From Aquitalea denitrificans (GTDB lineage: Bacteria > Pseudomonadota > Gammaproteobacteria > Burkholderiales > Chromobacteriaceae), in the NCBI RefSeq assembly GCF_009856625.1, contig NZ_CP047241.1, positions 1,488,001 to 1,552,000 of the forward strand: DNA of 64,000 nucleotides. The letters run 5' to 3'. Below the pieces are notes generated by a model, which was not told where the DNA came from, did not search any database, and saw nothing but the letters and a program-made list of their open reading frames with translations. A program made the position numbers and the translations under genes. Within the stretch, counting starts at the first letter, position 1. The number at the start of each line of letters is the position of its first letter. Below are positions 8,305 to 16,943 of this stretch, one piece after another.

Positions 8305-10262
8305 AAAACCTGATCCGCACACTACTGGCCGTGCTGAGTCTGCTGCTGTCGCTGCACGCCTTTGCCGGCCCGGCAACATCAAAACTGATCATCCTGTGCT
8401 ACCACGAAGTGGCTGAAGACGCCCTGTCACTATCCGACCCGTATGCGGTGGATGTGCAGCTGCTGTCCAAGCAATTGGCCTGGATGAAAGGGCAGGGTTA
8501 CCACTTTGTCAGCGTGGACGACATCCTGGCCGATCGCAACGGCAGCCGTCCCTTGCCGGAAAAGGCCGTGCTGCTGAGCTTTGATGATGGCTACCAAAGC
8601 ATGTATAGCAAGGTGTTCCCCATCCTCAAGCAGTTCAAGGCACCGGCTGTCGTGGCACTGGTGGGTTCCTGGCTGTACCCGCGTGACGACCAGGAAGTCC
8701 AATATGGTGATATCTGGGTACCACGCAGCCGTTTTCTGAGCTGGGACGAAATCAAGGAAATGAAGGCCAGCGGCCTGATTGAGATCGCCAGCCATTCCTT
8801 TGCCATGCACAAGGGCATTACCGCCAACCCGCAGGGTGGCACCGAGCCGGCGTACACCAGCCCCGGCTGGGATCAGGGCAAGTACGAAAGCTATGATGCC
8901 TACCTGGTGCGTGCCGCAGCCGACATGAAAAAGAACAGCGACTATCTGGCGGAAAAACTGGGCGAGCGGCCACGGGTGATGGTGTGGCCATATGGTGCCT
9001 ATAACTTCCGGGTAACCAAGCTGGCAGCTGATTTGGGCATGCCCATCACCATGAGCCTGGACGATGGCATCAATACCGGCAAAACCCCGCTGGAAGCCAT
9101 GCGCCGGGTGCTGATGGATGCGCGCACCAAGATTCCGGAACTGGCCTTCCAGTTTCACCAGCTGGAAAAGTTTCCGGACGGGGTAAGGCCGGAATCCAGC
9201 CGCATCATGCATGTGGACCTGGACTACATCTACGACCCCAATCCGGTCCAGCAGGACAAAAACATCGACGCCCTGCTGGACCGGGTGAAGGCAATGGGCG
9301 TGAGCACGGTGTATCTGCAGGCGTTTGCCGATCCCAAGGGAACTGGCGAAGCCGAGGCGCTGTATTTCCCCAACCGTTACATGCCGATGCGGGCAGACCT
9401 GTTCAACCGCGTAGCCTGGTCGCTGGATACCCGTTGCGACGTCAAGGTATACGCCTGGATGCCGTTGCTGGCATTCAAGCTGCCGGACAGCAACCCGGCT
9501 GCTGACAAGCTGGTGCTGGCGGCCTCGCGTGACGGTTCCCCGGCCCAGGTAAAAGGCTATCGCCGCCTGTCACCGTACTCGGCAGAGGCCCGTGCCACCA
9601 TCCGCGGCATCTACGAAGACCTGGCGCGTGGCGCGCACTTCCATGGTCTGCTGTTCCACGATGACGCCACCTTGTCCGACGATGAGGACGTCAGCGCCGA
9701 CGCCCAGGCCTGGTATCAGCAGCAAGGCCTGCCGCTGAATCCGGTTGAAGCCCGCAAGGACCCGGCCACCCTGGCGCGCTGGACCAGCGAAAAGATCAAG
9801 CGTCTGGATGACTTCAGCCTGGAGTTGGCCGACATCGTCAAAATTTACGAACCAGCACTCAAGGTGGTCCGCAATTACTATGCCCCGGTGGTGCTCAACC
9901 ACGAATCGGAAACCTGGTTTGCCCAGTCCTACGCCAGCGGTTTGCAAAACTACGACTTCGTTGCCGTCATGGCCATGCCCTATATGGAAAAGGCCGATCA
10001 GCCCAAAAAATGGATGCAGGCGCTGCTGAAGGATGTCAAGGACATCCCGGGGGCGCTGGACAAGACCGTGTTCGAACTGCAGGCCACCAACTGGAGAACA
10101 AACCAGCCGGTGCCGGCCGAAGAATTGGTCGATGTGGTGAATACCCTGCACGAGCAAGGTGCGCGTCACTTTGCCTACTACCCTGATGACCAGTTTAAGG
10201 ATCAGCCCAAGCTGTCGGTCATCAAGCGGGTGTTTTCCATGAAATCCAATCCGGCAGAATAA
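8301..10262 (+). CDS. pgaB: Poly-GlcNAc N-deacetylase PgaB
   Basis: PgaB removes some acetyl groups from the polymer in the periplasm, a step needed for export by PgaA. Its 653 residues comprise a signal peptide, a polysaccharide deacetylase domain (CYHEV; catalytic LSFDDGY at D95/D96; metal-ligand SHSF) and a C-terminal glycoside-hydrolase-like domain from about residue 300. E. coli PgaB is a lipoprotein, but here the signal ends SLHAFAG without a lipobox cysteine, so the enzyme is probably soluble or held otherwise. The start overlaps the pgaA stop, indicating coupled translation. Confidence 0.93.
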   Translation: MKNLIRTLLAVLSLLLSLHAFAGPATSKLIILCYHEVAEDALSLSDPYAVDVQLLSKQLAWMKGQGYHFVSVDDILADRNGSRPLPEKAVLLSFDDGYQSMYSKVFPILKQFKAPAVVALVGSWLYPRDDQEVQYGDIWVPRSRFLSWDEIKEMKASGLIEIASHSFAMHKGITANPQGGTEPAYTSPGWDQGKYESYDAYLVRAAADMKKNSDYLAEKLGERPRVMVWPYGAYNFRVTKLAADLGMPITMSLDDGINTGKTPLEAMRRVLMDARTKIPELAFQFHQLEKFPDGVRPESSRIMHVDLDYIYDPNPVQQDKNIDALLDRVKAMGVSTVYLQAFADPKGTGEAEALYFPNRYMPMRADLFNRVAWSLDTRCDVKVYAWMPLLAFKLPDSNPAADKLVLAASRDGSPAQVKGYRRLSPYSAEARATIRGIYEDLARGAHFHGLLFHDDATLSDDEDVSADAQAWYQQQGLPLNPVEARKDPATLARWTSEKIKRLDDFSLELADIVKIYEPALKVVRNYYAPVVLNHESETWFAQSYASGLQNYDFVAVMAMPYMEKADQPKKWMQALLKDVKDIPGALDKTVFELQATNWRTNQPVPAEELVDVVNTLHEQGARHFAYYPDDQFKDQPKLSVIKRVFSMKSNPAE

Positions 10263-10271
10263 CAGGAGACC

Positions 10272-11528
10272 ATGATGAACACGCTGATTGCAGTGATTCT
10301 GGCCTTCGCCTTCTACTACCCGCTGTTCATGGCCTGGTTGTGGATGCAGGGTGCAGTGTTTTACTACTGGCATTACGAACGCAAGGACCCGCCGGTATCC
10401 CAGCCGCCTGTGCTGGATTACCCGCCGGTTTCGGTCATCATCCCCTGCTACAACGAGGGAAAGAATGCCCGGGAAACCATAGGCGCAGCGCTGGCGCTGG
10501 ATTATCCGGATTTCGAAGTGATTGCGGTCAACGACGGCAGCACCGACGATACCGGCAGCATCCTGAACGAGCTGGCCGCAAGCAACCCGCGCTTGCGCGT
10601 GATCCACCAGTCCCCCAACCAGGGCAAGGCGGTGGGGCTGAACACTGCGCTGGCCTTTTCGCGCAACGAGTACCTGCTGTGCATTGATGGCGATGCGGTA
10701 CTCGACCCGTACTCGGCCAAATGGTTGCTGCGCCACTTCATCAACTCGCCACGGGTGGCTGCCGTCACCGGTAACCCGCGCATCCGCAACCGTACCACGC
10801 TGCTGGGGAGGCTGCAGGTGGGCGAGTTCACCGCCATCATCGGTCTGATCAAGCGTGCGCAGCGTTCGTATGGCCGGCTATTCACGGTATCGGGCGTCAT
10901 CACGGCCTTCCGCAAATCGGCGGTGATCGAAGCTGGCATGTGGAGCGAGGACATGCTGACCGAAGATATCGATATCAGCTGGAAGCTGCAGCACAAGCAC
11001 TGGGCAGTGCGTTTCGAGCCGCATGCGCTGGTCTGGATCCTGATGCCGGAAACCATCCAGGGCCTGTTCAAGCAGCGGGTGCGCTGGGCCAAGGGCGGCA
11101 CCCAGGCGCTGATGCGCAATGCCTGGGTATTCACCAGCTGGCGCCACCGCTATATGTGGCCCATCTACATGGAGTACTTCCTCAGCGTGGTGTGGTCTTA
11201 CAGCATGGCCTTCGTCATTTGCTACTGGCTGGCCTCCCTGGTGTTGCCCAACATGCTGCAAACCATCTCCAGTCCCTTCCTGCCGGGCTGGTACGGACTG
11301 TTGCTGGGCTATACCTGCCTGACACAGTTTGCCGTGAGCAAGGCGATCGACAGTCAGTACGACAAGGGCCTGGGCAAGAATTACTACTGGATGATCTGGT
11401 ATCCGCTGGCGTACTGGTTGCTGAATGTGGTGACCTCGGTGTACGCCTTTCCTCAAGCCATCATCAGAAAGAAAGGGACACGGGCCCGCTGGACCAGTCC
11501 CGATCGGGGAGTACAACATGGAAAGTAG
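10272..11528 (+). CDS. pgaC: Poly-beta-1,6-GlcNAc synthase PgaC
   Basis: This inner-membrane family 2 glycosyltransferase polymerises UDP-GlcNAc. The 418-residue protein has an N-terminal membrane segment, the cytosolic GT2 core (VSVIIPCYNEG, VNDGSTDD, the IDGDAVLD metal site, TEDIDISW general base, QRVRWAKGG product site) and C-terminal membrane helices. Either of two tandem ATGs (10272 or 10275) could be used; AGGAG is better spaced for the second. It overlaps pgaD by 11 bp. With PgaD it forms the synthase that is activated by c-di-GMP in E. coli. Confidence 0.95.
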   Translation: MMNTLIAVILAFAFYYPLFMAWLWMQGAVFYYWHYERKDPPVSQPPVLDYPPVSVIIPCYNEGKNARETIGAALALDYPDFEVIAVNDGSTDDTGSILNELAASNPRLRVIHQSPNQGKAVGLNTALAFSRNEYLLCIDGDAVLDPYSAKWLLRHFINSPRVAAVTGNPRIRNRTTLLGRLQVGEFTAIIGLIKRAQRSYGRLFTVSGVITAFRKSAVIEAGMWSEDMLTEDIDISWKLQHKHWAVRFEPHALVWILMPETIQGLFKQRVRWAKGGTQALMRNAWVFTSWRHRYMWPIYMEYFLSVVWSYSMAFVICYWLASLVLPNMLQTISSPFLPGWYGLLLGYTCLTQFAVSKAIDSQYDKGLGKNYYWMIWYPLAYWLLNVVTSVYAFPQAIIRKKGTRARWTSPDRGVQHGK

Positions 11529-11961
11529 CGCAGACAAGCTGATTATCGAAGCACCGCACTTGCTGACACCACCGCAGCGCTTCTTTTCGTGGTTGCTTAC
11601 CACGCTGGGTTGGCTGGCGTGGTTCTATCTGTGGCTGCCAGCCTTTCAATGGTGCTGGAACGTGGTGCAGACCGGGGTGCTGTTTGATACCGAAGGACGT
11701 GTTGGCGAGCTGACCACCCTGGGGATTTATACCCTGATTGGGGTCTTTCTGGGCCTGACGCTGATCGTGTGGGCCATGTCCAGTTACTACAAGTATAAGG
11801 GTGTGGACCGACGCAAGAGCCGTGGCGACACCCGGCCGCAGGATGTGGCCGACCAGCTTGGTATTCCGCTGGAGGTGCTGCAGGCCGGCAAGGACAAGCA
11901 GGTCATGGTGGTGCATCATTTGCCGGATGGCGGTGTTTCCCGGATTGAAGCCCTGTCCTGA
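11518..11961 (+). CDS. pgaD: Poly-GlcNAc synthase accessory protein PgaD
   Basis: PgaD is a small inner-membrane partner of PgaC. In E. coli the pair binds c-di-GMP and is stabilised by it. The 147-residue protein has two transmembrane helices (about residues 24-50 and 65-90) and a charged cytoplasmic tail, as in the family. A strong GGGGAG precedes the ATG inside the end of pgaC. It is the last gene of the operon, followed by a hairpin terminator. Confidence 0.88.
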   Translation: MESSADKLIIEAPHLLTPPQRFFSWLLTTLGWLAWFYLWLPAFQWCWNVVQTGVLFDTEGRVGELTTLGIYTLIGVFLGLTLIVWAMSSYYKYKGVDRRKSRGDTRPQDVADQLGIPLEVLQAGKDKQVMVVHHLPDGGVSRIEALS

Positions 11962-12281
11962 TCCTGCCTGGATGTGATGTAAAGAAATGCCCTGTCCCGG
12001 TTTTGTCCGGGCAGGGCATTCTCTTTTGTACACAATAACTTGGCTATCTATTGGCAATGCCGACCATTATTTTCGCGGAATGATCAAGATTGCTGTCGGC
12101 AGGTAAATACACTAGGCTTATTCCCAGAGGCCAATAATGGTATTGGCGATAATAGCCTTGCAGCGCTCGCTCAGCCTGATTTGTTTAATTTGTTTCAATC
12201 AGCCTGAATAACTGCACGCATCTCCTGCAATCACAGCCATGATTTGCAAGAATAAAAAATAAAGCCTTCAGGGGAATATTT
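11962..12281 (+). other. pgaD-chemoreceptor intergenic region
   Basis: This region holds the pgaABCD terminator at 11986-12027 and then about 250 bp of AT-richer sequence leading to the chemoreceptor. I looked for a sigma-28 motif and found no convincing match. Confidence 0.5.
11986..12027 (+). terminator. Rho-independent terminator of pgaABCD
   Basis: A long stem (AATGCCCTG / CAGGGCATT, with a second GC-rich segment inside) is followed by CTCTTTT. Confidence 0.85.
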
Positions 12282-13898
12282 ATGACAGTTGCACGCAGAA
12301 TCCTGTTTCAAATTCTCATTTCGGTTATTGCCCTGCTGGTTGTGGGTGGTGCCGGCATCGTAACCCAGAACAAGTTATCTGCCACGGCCAGCAATTTTGC
12401 CGAAAACGATTATCCAAGCATCATCACGCTGGATGAGTTCAACTCGGCAGCAACTGAAATGCGTCTGGGAGGACTGCAATATGTCACGGCCTATACCAGC
12501 AGTGAAAAAGAGCAATTCAGAAGCCGTATTGAGAATGGTTATCGTAAGGCAAAACAGAATATTGCCGCCTATGAAAAGCTGATCAATGACGATGACGACC
12601 GTCGGCTTTATGAAGCGGAAAAGAAAAACCTGGATGATTACTACACCAAGCTGCAGCCGGTGATGCAAGCCTTTGACCAAGGTGATATGGAGCTGGTCAA
12701 GAAAATCCGCAATGCTACGTTGACGCCATCCGGCAAAGTGTTGTCCAAGGGTATTGATGACCATATCAAGTACAACAAGGACTACGTGCAGAAGGAAATA
12801 GAAGTGACGCATCAGGAAGTGCGCACTTCGCTGATATTGGCCATATCGGTGCTGGTAGTGGCCATTATCATCTTGATTATCAGCGGTTTGCGCACGTTTG
12901 CCGCTGTCACCCGGCCGCTGAATGAACTTAAAAGCACCATGCACGATATCGAGGACAAGCTGGATTTCACCCTCCAGGTGAAAGTGCACCATCCGCATGA
13001 TGAAATCGGCAGCACGGCCACTGCCTTCAACCGACTGATCGGCCGGGTCAACCAAAGCCTGCGCGAAATCAGCGACAGCTGCCGCCAGGTCACCAGCTAC
13101 ACCACCAGCCTGGCCACGGCTGCCAGACATGTGTCCGATGCCGCCAGCAAGCAGAACGAAGCCTCGGCCAGCATTGCCGCCACCATGGAACAGCTGACGG
13201 TCAGCATCAACCACGTTGGCAGCCGTGCCGGCAGCACCAGCGAAAAAAGCATCGAGGCCAGTGGCCTGGCGGATTCCGGCCATACCGTGATTGGCCGTAC
13301 CGTGACCGACATCCAGTCCATTCACCACACCGTGGGCCATGCGGCGCAATGCATCGACGAGCTGGAGCAGCAAAACAGCAAGGTGGCGGCCTCGGTTGGC
13401 GACATCAAGGACATCGCCGAACAGACCAATCTGCTGGCGCTCAATGCCGCCATTGAGGCTGCCCGTGCCGGCGAGCAGGGCCGCGGCTTTGCCGTGGTGG
13501 CAGATGAAGTGCGTAAGCTGGCCGAGCGCACCTCGGTGCTGACACGTGAAATTGACGAGGTGATCAAGGGCATCACCAATATCTCGCGCCAGAGTGCCGA
13601 AGCCATGAGCCAGACCCAAGTAAAGGTGGAAGACGGTGTGCATGGCGCAGATGAGGCCTTGCAAGCCATCAGCCGTATCGGCAAGGCATCGGGAGATGCG
13701 CGTCAGATGGCCGTGGAAATTGCTGATGCCATCCGCGAACAGGCCAGCGCCAGCAACAGCATTGCCGCCCAGATCGAACAGATTGCCCAGATGGCGGAGC
13801 GTTCCAGTGATGCCGCCGCCGAAACGGCAGAAACCGCCAACCAGCTGGATGCCTCCGTGGCGGTGATGACCAGTGCAGTAGGGCGTTACCGGCTGTAA
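12282..13898 (+). CDS. Methyl-accepting chemotaxis protein
   Basis: This 538-residue transducer has an N-terminal transmembrane helix, a periplasmic four-helix sensing domain (about residues 35-185), a second helix (about 187-210), a HAMP domain and a cytoplasmic signalling domain. The hairpin tip is EQTNLLALNAAIEAARAGEQ, which contacts CheA and CheW. The ligand is unknown. No C-terminal CheR-docking pentapeptide is seen. An AGGGGA ribosome site precedes the ATG and a terminator follows. It stands alone between the pga operon and the DinB-like gene. Confidence 0.93.
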   Translation: MTVARRILFQILISVIALLVVGGAGIVTQNKLSATASNFAENDYPSIITLDEFNSAATEMRLGGLQYVTAYTSSEKEQFRSRIENGYRKAKQNIAAYEKLINDDDDRRLYEAEKKNLDDYYTKLQPVMQAFDQGDMELVKKIRNATLTPSGKVLSKGIDDHIKYNKDYVQKEIEVTHQEVRTSLILAISVLVVAIIILIISGLRTFAAVTRPLNELKSTMHDIEDKLDFTLQVKVHHPHDEIGSTATAFNRLIGRVNQSLREISDSCRQVTSYTTSLATAARHVSDAASKQNEASASIAATMEQLTVSINHVGSRAGSTSEKSIEASGLADSGHTVIGRTVTDIQSIHHTVGHAAQCIDELEQQNSKVAASVGDIKDIAEQTNLLALNAAIEAARAGEQGRGFAVVADEVRKLAERTSVLTREIDEVIKGITNISRQSAEAMSQTQVKVEDGVHGADEALQAISRIGKASGDARQMAVEIADAIREQASASNSIAAQIEQIAQMAERSSDAAAETAETANQLDASVAVMTSAVGRYRL

Positions 13899-13924
13899 AC
13901 CTCGCCTCGCCCTTTCCGCACCTC

Positions 13925-13948
13925 AAGCCCGGTATGCCGGGCTTTTTT
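13925..13948 (+). terminator. Rho-independent terminator of the MCP gene
   Basis: An 8-bp perfect stem (AAGCCCGG / CCGGGCTT) with a 4-nt loop is followed by six or more T. Confidence 0.88.
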
Positions 13949-14007
13949 GCGAATTGCATCTTGAGCCATGGCATGATGTAGCACCTACGATTACCGGATG
14001 CGACACC

Positions 14008-14499
14008 ATGCTTAACCAGGCTTTTGATTACAAGTTATGGGCCGATCAGCGCACGCTGCTGGCCGCTCGCACGCTGGATGCGGTCGCCCAGCCACAGGCG
14101 TTTGCCTTTGTCTGTCAGCAATTCAATCACATGCTTATCGTGGAAGAGCTGTTTCGCGCGCGGTTGCTGGGCTTGGCCGCACCGCATGCCGCCACCAATA
14201 CCGCGCAATTGCCAGCGCTGGACGAACTGGAAAACCGCCTTATGGCGTCGGACATCTGGTTTGCTGACCATATAACCGGTCTTGCGCCTGCCAGTCGTGA
14301 ACAAATCATCCGCTTTGATTTTGCCGATGGGCAGGCTGGCAGCATGAGCCGGCTGGAAATCCTGTTCCACATCATCAATCACGGCACTTATCATCGCGGT
14401 GCCATCGGCCATGCCCTGGAGAGGGCCGGCGCACCGCGCCCGGCTGATACCTATACGCTTTATATTCATGCCGCCGAACCACAGCGCCGCCTGCGCTGA
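14008..14499 (+). CDS. DinB-family (YfiT-like) metal-binding protein
   Basis: The product is a 163-residue four-helix-bundle protein of the DinB superfamily. The three metal-binding histidines are visible: one in QFNHMLIVE and two in INHGTYHRG. Such proteins are linked to thiol-dependent transferase reactions and stress, but no substrate can be assigned. The start is set at the ATG at 14008 because MLNQAFDYKLWAD matches the family opening; a longer frame from 13954 adds unrelated residues. It is convergent with hoxC and sits inside the block that separates hoxC from hoxJ. Confidence 0.8.
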   Translation: MLNQAFDYKLWADQRTLLAARTLDAVAQPQAFAFVCQQFNHMLIVEELFRARLLGLAAPHAATNTAQLPALDELENRLMASDIWFADHITGLAPASREQIIRFDFADGQAGSMSRLEILFHIINHGTYHRGAIGHALERAGAPRPADTYTLYIHAAEPQRRLR

Positions 14500-14505
14500 G
14501 CCCGT

Positions 14506-15945
14506 CTAGTGGGTAGTACACACTTGGCAGGGGTCGAAGCTGCGCACGATGTGCTGTACCTGCAGGGCTTGCGGGTCGCTGGCCTCCACGCCTTCCAGCG
14601 CCTTTTCCAGCGGGCCGGGCAGGCTCTGGCTGTCGCGCGGCGAGAAATTCCATGTCGTCGGCGCGATGATCTGGTAGCGGCTGATGCGCCCGGCATCCAG
14701 TGCCACCCAGTGCCCCAGCATGCCGCGTGCCGCCTCGGTCAGGCCGATGGCCTGGCTGTGTTGTGGCTGGGTGGGGGTAGCCAGCTGGAACGCGTCGTCC
14801 AGTTGCAATGCCGCCAGCCATTGTTCCATCTGCGGCACGATGCGTGCCACTTCGGTGAGGCGTGCCACCACCCGGCTCAGTACATTGCCGCCATCGCGGG
14901 TCACCATGTCACATAGCAGATTTTCACCACGCAGCAGGCCGCGTGCCAGTGCGCCGGTTTCGGCGGCAGCACCGGCAATGCGCGGGGCCTTGCTCCAGCT
15001 ATAGCCTTCGGCCTTGTCCGGCAGCGGCACCGTGTCATTGTGTAAGGGAGCTGCCGAACCCTCGCCAGCCAGCCAGCTGCTGTGGTTGTCCTCGCTGATG
15101 TCGTCCAGCGCCAGCGGCTGGCTGCTGCCGTTCTGCCACAGCCCGGCCGGGCTCCAGCAGCCATCTGGCGCGGCATAGGCGTCGGCGGCAATAAAGCGGT
15201 CGTAGCTACGGCCCAGGGTGTGCAAGTGCAGCTGGTCGGCAATGTCGAGGAAGCAGGCGAAGTCCGCCTTGGGGGCTTGCTGGCGGTAATGCGCCAGTGC
15301 CTCTGCCGAGTCCAGTGCCGCGATGGCTTCCAGCGGCTGGCCGAAGGTGTGCTGTTCCAGATAGCGGCGGAAGGTGCGCAACCATTGCTGCAAGCGCACC
15401 CGTTCGGCTGCGCTCACCACCTTGGTGACCCCTCCCGGTTGCAGGCACAGCGTGTGCGGCCAGTGGCCGGCCAGGCTGCCCATGAAGCGCATCAGGATGG
15501 CGCGTGCTTCCAGCATGGGGGCGACGGCACTGCCGCGCTGGGCCTGGAAGCGGGCGAAGATGCCCGCATGCCAGGGCTGGGACTGGTAGTCGGCGCGGGC
15601 AAAATCCGGCATGAAGAACAAATAGAAATGGCTGAGATGGTCGGCAATGTTTTCCACCGCGTGGACCAGATTGCGCACGTGCAGGCCATTGGGCGGCGGG
15701 CTGATGCCATACAGCGCCGACAGCGCATTGGCCGCGGCCACCGATTGCGATACCGAGCAAATGCCGCAGATGCGCGGCACGATGGCCAGCGCGTCCAGTG
15801 GCTCGCGGCCCAGCAATATCCGTTCGAAACCGCGAAACAGCGGGGCGGTGACGCGGGCGGCACTGACCTTGCCGTCGGCAAAATCCAGTGTGATGTTCAG
15901 ATCGCCCTCGACACGGTTGAAGGGGCCAAGAATGCGGCGGCTCAT
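14506..15945 (-). CDS. hoxC: Regulatory [NiFe]-hydrogenase large subunit HoxC/HupV
   Basis: HoxC carries the NiFe site of the cytoplasmic H2-sensing hydrogenase. The 479-residue protein has both metal-binding cysteine pairs: RICGICSVSQS (C60/C63) and DPCQVCTTH at the extreme C-terminus. It ends at that histidine, so there is no peptide for a maturation protease to remove, a hallmark of regulatory hydrogenases. Ile62 and Phe110 (in HFYLFFMPDF) fall at the positions that narrow the gas channel of the Cupriavidus enzyme and make it oxygen-insensitive. The start overlaps the hoxB stop (ATGA). Confidence 0.94.
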   Translation of the reverse strand: MSRRILGPFNRVEGDLNITLDFADGKVSAARVTAPLFRGFERILLGREPLDALAIVPRICGICSVSQSVAAANALSALYGISPPPNGLHVRNLVHAVENIADHLSHFYLFFMPDFARADYQSQPWHAGIFARFQAQRGSAVAPMLEARAILMRFMGSLAGHWPHTLCLQPGGVTKVVSAAERVRLQQWLRTFRRYLEQHTFGQPLEAIAALDSAEALAHYRQQAPKADFACFLDIADQLHLHTLGRSYDRFIAADAYAAPDGCWSPAGLWQNGSSQPLALDDISEDNHSSWLAGEGSAAPLHNDTVPLPDKAEGYSWSKAPRIAGAAAETGALARGLLRGENLLCDMVTRDGGNVLSRVVARLTEVARIVPQMEQWLAALQLDDAFQLATPTQPQHSQAIGLTEAARGMLGHWVALDAGRISRYQIIAPTTWNFSPRDSQSLPGPLEKALEGVEASDPQALQVQHIVRSFDPCQVCTTH

Positions 15946-16943
15946 GCTTTGTTCTTTTTCGGCAGGGAAGGTGGCACGGTGATGCGGTCGCGGGTGGCAT
16001 TCTGCCGTACCCGGGCTGGCGTGGCGGATTTGGACAGCGTGGCCAGCGCCACAAACCAGGCCTTGGGCATGTCGGTGGGCAGACCCACCGGGAAGCCGGC
16101 CACCTGCGGCGTGCTGAAAAAGCCATGGCCGGGATCGGCAAAATCCGGCGCAGTGCAGTTGATGCAGGGGTAGCCACCGGTGAGGCAGGAGCCTTCGCCG
16201 TTCCAGCCGCGGCTATTGCAGTCGGCATGGGCCTGGGTGCCCTTGCAGCCCACATGCTCCATCAGGCAGCCCATCTGGCCGGGAGCGGTGGCACTGGCCT
16301 TGAATTCGTAAAATTCGTTCTTGTCGCAGCCGTGGTGTACCAGCTTGTCGGCGTAAAAGCGTGGCCGGCCCAAGGGGTCGAGGTCGCTGGCCTTGAGGCT
16401 GTCACTGGCCAGCAAGGCCAGGGTTTCCAGCACCCAGCCCGGATGGGTGGGGCAGCCGGAGATGTTCACCACCGGCAAGCCTCCGGCGGCGTGGAAGTCG
16501 CCGCCCAGCAGCCCGCCGGGATGATTGCCGCTGTGGTTCAGTCCGGTAGCGCCGGTCAGGTTGTCGCCCGCCGCGCTGATACCGCCATAGGCAGCGCAAG
16601 TACCCACGGCGATAACCTGGCTGGTGCGGCGGGCCAGTTGTTCGATCAGCGTGCTCATGGCCTGGCCGTCCGGCAGCAGGTGGAAGCGCCCGGCAGCACC
16701 GGTCATCACCGCACCTTCCAGACACAGCATGTCCAGTGGCTCATCGCCATTGGCCAGTCTTTGCAGCAGCTGCATGGCCTCATCCAGGCTTTGCTCGGCA
16801 AAGCTGGGGTGCCAGATCAGCTCGATGCCGATGTCTGCCAGCGTGGTGAACAGGCTGGGGGCTTCGGCATTCAGCAGCGACAGGGTACAGCCGCCGCAGC
16901 CACCGGACTGCAGCCACAGCAGGCGTTTATTTTTCGAGGCCAT
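15942..16943 (-). CDS. hoxB: Regulatory [NiFe]-hydrogenase small subunit HoxB/HupU
   Basis: HoxB is the iron-sulfur subunit that relays electrons from HoxC and docks with the HoxJ kinase. It has 333 residues and no Tat signal, so it stays in the cytoplasm. The proximal cluster ligands are of the ordinary type (SGGCGGCTLSLL, GTCAAYGGI, SGCPTHP), without the extra cysteines seen in HupS. The medial and distal cluster region contains HHGCDKNEFYEF, GCLMEHVGCKG and CINCTAPDF. It overlaps hoxA upstream and hoxC downstream by a few bases, so the three form one translation-coupled unit. Confidence 0.94.
   Translation of the reverse strand: MASKNKRLLWLQSGGCGGCTLSLLNAEAPSLFTTLADIGIELIWHPSFAEQSLDEAMQLLQRLANGDEPLDMLCLEGAVMTGAAGRFHLLPDGQAMSTLIEQLARRTSQVIAVGTCAAYGGISAAGDNLTGATGLNHSGNHPGGLLGGDFHAAGGLPVVNISGCPTHPGWVLETLALLASDSLKASDLDPLGRPRFYADKLVHHGCDKNEFYEFKASATAPGQMGCLMEHVGCKGTQAHADCNSRGWNGEGSCLTGGYPCINCTAPDFADPGHGFFSTPQVAGFPVGLPTDMPKAWFVALATLSKSATPARVRQNATRDRITVPPSLPKKNKA

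Noticed and set aside
12028..12281. Sigma-28 flagellar-type promoter for the chemoreceptor
   Set aside because: The nearest GCCGATAA-like string (GGCGATAA) has no TAAA-type -35 at the right distance.
12375..13664. 429-codon minus-strand frame
   Set aside because: It lies opposite the chemoreceptor; an artefact of composition.
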